A program made the position numbers and the translations under genes. Shown here one piece after another: positions 62,095 through 64,000 of a stretch of 64,000 bases of DNA (positions are counted from its first letter, which is position 1; each line of letters opens with the position of its first letter). A model generated the notes under the pieces. That model saw only the letters and a program-made list of their open reading frames with translations, searched no databases and was not told the origin of the DNA. This stretch comes from Thiothrix nivea DSM 5205 (lineage in GTDB: Bacteria > Pseudomonadota > Gammaproteobacteria > Thiotrichales > Thiotrichaceae). The stretch is taken from positions 1,057,693 through 1,121,692 of the forward strand of contig NZ_JH651384.1 of assembly GCF_000260135.1 (NCBI RefSeq), in the 5' to 3' direction.

Positions 62095-63483
62095 ATGAGT
62101 CTTCCAGCCATCCTGCTGACGCTACTGGCGCTTGCTGCTTTCAGCTATTACATAGGCCGCAAGCGGTCGCTGGCCATTGCCAGCCCGGTCAAGCGTGGCG
62201 GTAACAATTTGCATTCCCTGCCCAGCTACTATGGCTATCTGGTGCTGGTCTGGTGCGCCATTCCTGCCTTGCTGGTGCTGGCGTTGTGGTCTATGTTTGA
62301 CAACACAATGCTGACCCACCAGATGGTTACCCACCTGCCTGCGGAATTGCAGAGCCAGCCTGCCGACCAGTTGAGCCTGACCACCAACCGCATCCTCAAC
62401 CTGGTGCAGAATGGCCCGGAAACAGCCACCGACCCCGCCATGCAAGCCGCCGCCGAAGATTACCTGCGGATGCAGTCCATCAGCCAGATGGCGAAAACGG
62501 TGGTGGTATTGCTGCTGGCGATTGGCGGCATTTTCATCGGGATGCGCATGATCAAACCCAAAACCCGCGCCCGTAATCAGGTCGAAAGGGTGGTCAGTTA
62601 CGTGATGGTGGCGTGCGCTTCCATCGCTATCCTCACCACGCTGGGGATTGTCCTGTCGGTATTGTTTGAGTCGATCCGTTTCTTCCAGGCCGTGCCGATC
62701 ACTGAATTCCTGTTCGGAACGAAATGGAGTCCACAAATCGCCATCCGCGCCGATCAAGTGGGCGGTTCTGGCGCATTCGGCGCGATTCCGCTGTTCGCCG
62801 GTACGCTGCTGATTTCCTTTATCGCGCTGCTGGTCGCGGTTCCGCTCGGTTTAATGTCAGCCATTTACCTGTCGGAATACGCTACCCCCAGAATCCGCGC
62901 GCTGGCCAAACCGGCACTGGAAGTCCTCGCCGGTATTCCAACCGTGGTCTACGGCTTCTTCGCTGCGCTGACGGTCGCGCCCTTCCTGCGCGATGTGGGT
63001 GAAAGCCTGGGCATGAATGTAGCGTCAGAAAGCGCGCTGGCCGCCGGGTTGGTGATGGGCGTGATGATCATCCCCTTCATGTCGTCCCTCTCCGATGACG
63101 TCATCAATGCCGTGCCACAATCCATGCGCGACGGCTCCTACGGCATGGGCGCTACCAAGTCCGAAACCATCAAACAAGTGATCCTGCCTGCCGCCCTGCC
63201 CGGCATTGTCGGCGCATTCCTGCTGGCGGCTTCCCGCGCCATTGGTGAAACCATGATCGTGGTGATGGCCGCAGGTCTGGCCGCCAACCTGACCGCCAAT
63301 CCGCTGGAAGCTGTCACCACCGTGACCGTACAGATTGTTACCCTGCTGACCGGCGACCAGGAATTCGACAGCCCGAAAACGCTGGCAGCCTTTGCCCTGG
63401 GCCTGACACTGTTCATCGTCACCCTGATCCTGAACGTGATTGCGCTGCATGTGGTGCGCAAATACCGTGAACAATACGAGTAA
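62095..63483 (+). CDS. pstC: Phosphate ABC transporter permease PstC
   Basis: 462 aa. Inner-membrane permease of the PstSCAB high-affinity phosphate importer. It has several N-terminal TM helices and a long periplasmic insertion (about 80-135). The permease core follows, with FGAIPLFAGTLLISFIALLVAVP, LKPALEVLAGIPTVVYGFFA and the EAA-type loop GSYGMGATKSETIKQVILPAALPGIVGAFLLA, landmarks at about 220, 280 and 350. I choose ATG 62095 with AGGAG 5 nt upstream, not the ATG 24 bp earlier. pstS is not in the window; pstA follows by 12 bp. Confidence 0.95.
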   Translation: MSLPAILLTLLALAAFSYYIGRKRSLAIASPVKRGGNNLHSLPSYYGYLVLVWCAIPALLVLALWSMFDNTMLTHQMVTHLPAELQSQPADQLSLTTNRILNLVQNGPETATDPAMQAAAEDYLRMQSISQMAKTVVVLLLAIGGIFIGMRMIKPKTRARNQVERVVSYVMVACASIAILTTLGIVLSVLFESIRFFQAVPITEFLFGTKWSPQIAIRADQVGGSGAFGAIPLFAGTLLISFIALLVAVPLGLMSAIYLSEYATPRIRALAKPALEVLAGIPTVVYGFFAALTVAPFLRDVGESLGMNVASESALAAGLVMGVMIIPFMSSLSDDVINAVPQSMRDGSYGMGATKSETIKQVILPAALPGIVGAFLLAASRAIGETMIVVMAAGLAANLTANPLEAVTTVTVQIVTLLTGDQEFDSPKTLAAFALGLTLFIVTLILNVIALHVVRKYREQYE

Positions 63484-63495
63484 AACGAGGCATCC

Positions 63496-64000
63496 ATGAG
63501 CAAGACAACGGAAATAGTCAAAGCCGGGCTGGCGAAGCGTTACGCCCGCGAGAAGCGCTTCCGCTTTTACGGCATGATGTCGATTGTGATCAGCATCCTG
63601 TTCCTGGCGATCCTGATGGTGAACATTTTCAGCAAGGGTCTGCCAGCCTTTTCCAGCACTTACATCAAGCTGGATGTGAAGCTGGATGCGGAAACCCTCG
63701 GCGTTACTGCTGATGCAACACCACAGACGTTACGCAACGCCAACTACAGCAAGGTGGTGCAGGACAGCCTGCAAACCCTGTTCCCGGACGTGACCGAGCG
63801 CCAGCAGAAACGCGCCCTGAAAGCACTGGTCAGTTCCAACGCGCCGTTCCGCCTGCAAGAAATGGTCATGGCAGAGCCATCCCTGATCGGCAGCCAGCAG
63901 GCGGTGAAGTTCCTGGCGGACGATGACATTGATGTCTTCTACAAAAACGACGCTGGCCGCAATCTGCCGGAAGCCGACCGCCGCATCAAGGATTACCAGA
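63496..64000 (+). CDS. pstA: Phosphate ABC transporter permease PstA (5' part)
   Basis: Runs off the window end. MSKTTEIVKAGLAKRYAREK is followed by TM1 (GMMSIVISILFLAILMVNIFS, about 27-47) and then a long periplasmic domain of the type found N-terminally in long PstA proteins (DUF3333). The transmembrane core lies beyond 64000. In the same operon as pstC, 12 bp downstream, with GAGGCATCC before ATG. Confidence 0.93.
   Translation, partial: MSKTTEIVKAGLAKRYAREKRFRFYGMMSIVISILFLAILMVNIFSKGLPAFSSTYIKLDVKLDAETLGVTADATPQTLRNANYSKVVQDSLQTLFPDVTERQQKRALKALVSSNAPFRLQEMVMAEPSLIGSQQAVKFLADDDIDVFYKNDAGRNLPEADRRIKDYQ

Overview
The window is chromosomal DNA from a gammaproteobacterium. It has the classical housekeeping blocks hemA-prfA-prmC (plus) facing TPR lipoprotein-lolB-ispE-tRNA-Gln-prs-rplY-pth-ychF (minus), and rpsF-rpsR-rplI followed by dnaB-alr. 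Moderate-to-high GC, exosortase H genes, a minor-pilin/PilY1 operon, a periplasmic DsrE-like protein and a large type I-C CRISPR locus suggest a Thiothrix-like member of the Thiotrichales. That placement is inference from content only and was not checked by any search.

Layout. 1-10257: translation, tRNA and haem genes, including two tRNA-Gln genes and a prmC with an in-frame repeat insertion. 10266-16591: minor pilin operon pilV-pilW-pilX-pilE-pilY1, transcribed leftward. 16752-25639: small and envelope genes: a 60-aa gene, a SUMF1-domain protein, a CmpX-like channel, an OmpA-domain protein, a frameshifted secreted zinc metalloprotease, and a BaeSR-type two-component system followed by a Spy-like periplasmic protein. 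25711-32579: SH3-like protein, alr, a dnaB carrying two inteins, rplI, rpsR, rpsF. 32825-39977: Ser/Thr kinase, exosortase H and its partner, a large secreted protein with a C-terminal sorting-like tail, an NhaC-type antiporter and an unknown gene. 40148-50242: a tripartite MacAB/NodT-type exporter, a DUF4405-like membrane protein, two signalling proteins, a duplicated Spy-like lipoprotein and an intradiol-dioxygenase-like lipoprotein. 50338-51323: a decayed IS982-family element with intact ends and a 7-bp target duplication. 51541-61767: a 19-repeat CRISPR array, its leader, a DsrE-like gene, and the type I-C operon cas3-cas5-cas8c-cas7-(two small genes)-cas4-cas1-cas2. 62095-64000: pstC and the start of pstA behind a well-formed Pho box.

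How parts may work together. Three promoters in 44.8-50.4 kb (exporter/DUF4405, Spy-like lipoprotein, dioxygenase-like lipoprotein) carry direct repeats of GTAAA with 5-7 bp spacing, like CpxR boxes. This points to one envelope-stress regulon, and the IS982 copy has landed exactly at the edge of one of these operators. The cas operon and pst genes are divergent and share a 327-bp control region containing the Pho box, so phosphate control of CRISPR is possible.

The most unusual structures are the two-intein DnaB, the YgiT-type zinc-finger gene and 62-aa gene sewn into the cas operon by 4-bp overlaps, the GTAAA operators, and the repeat-expanded PrmC.
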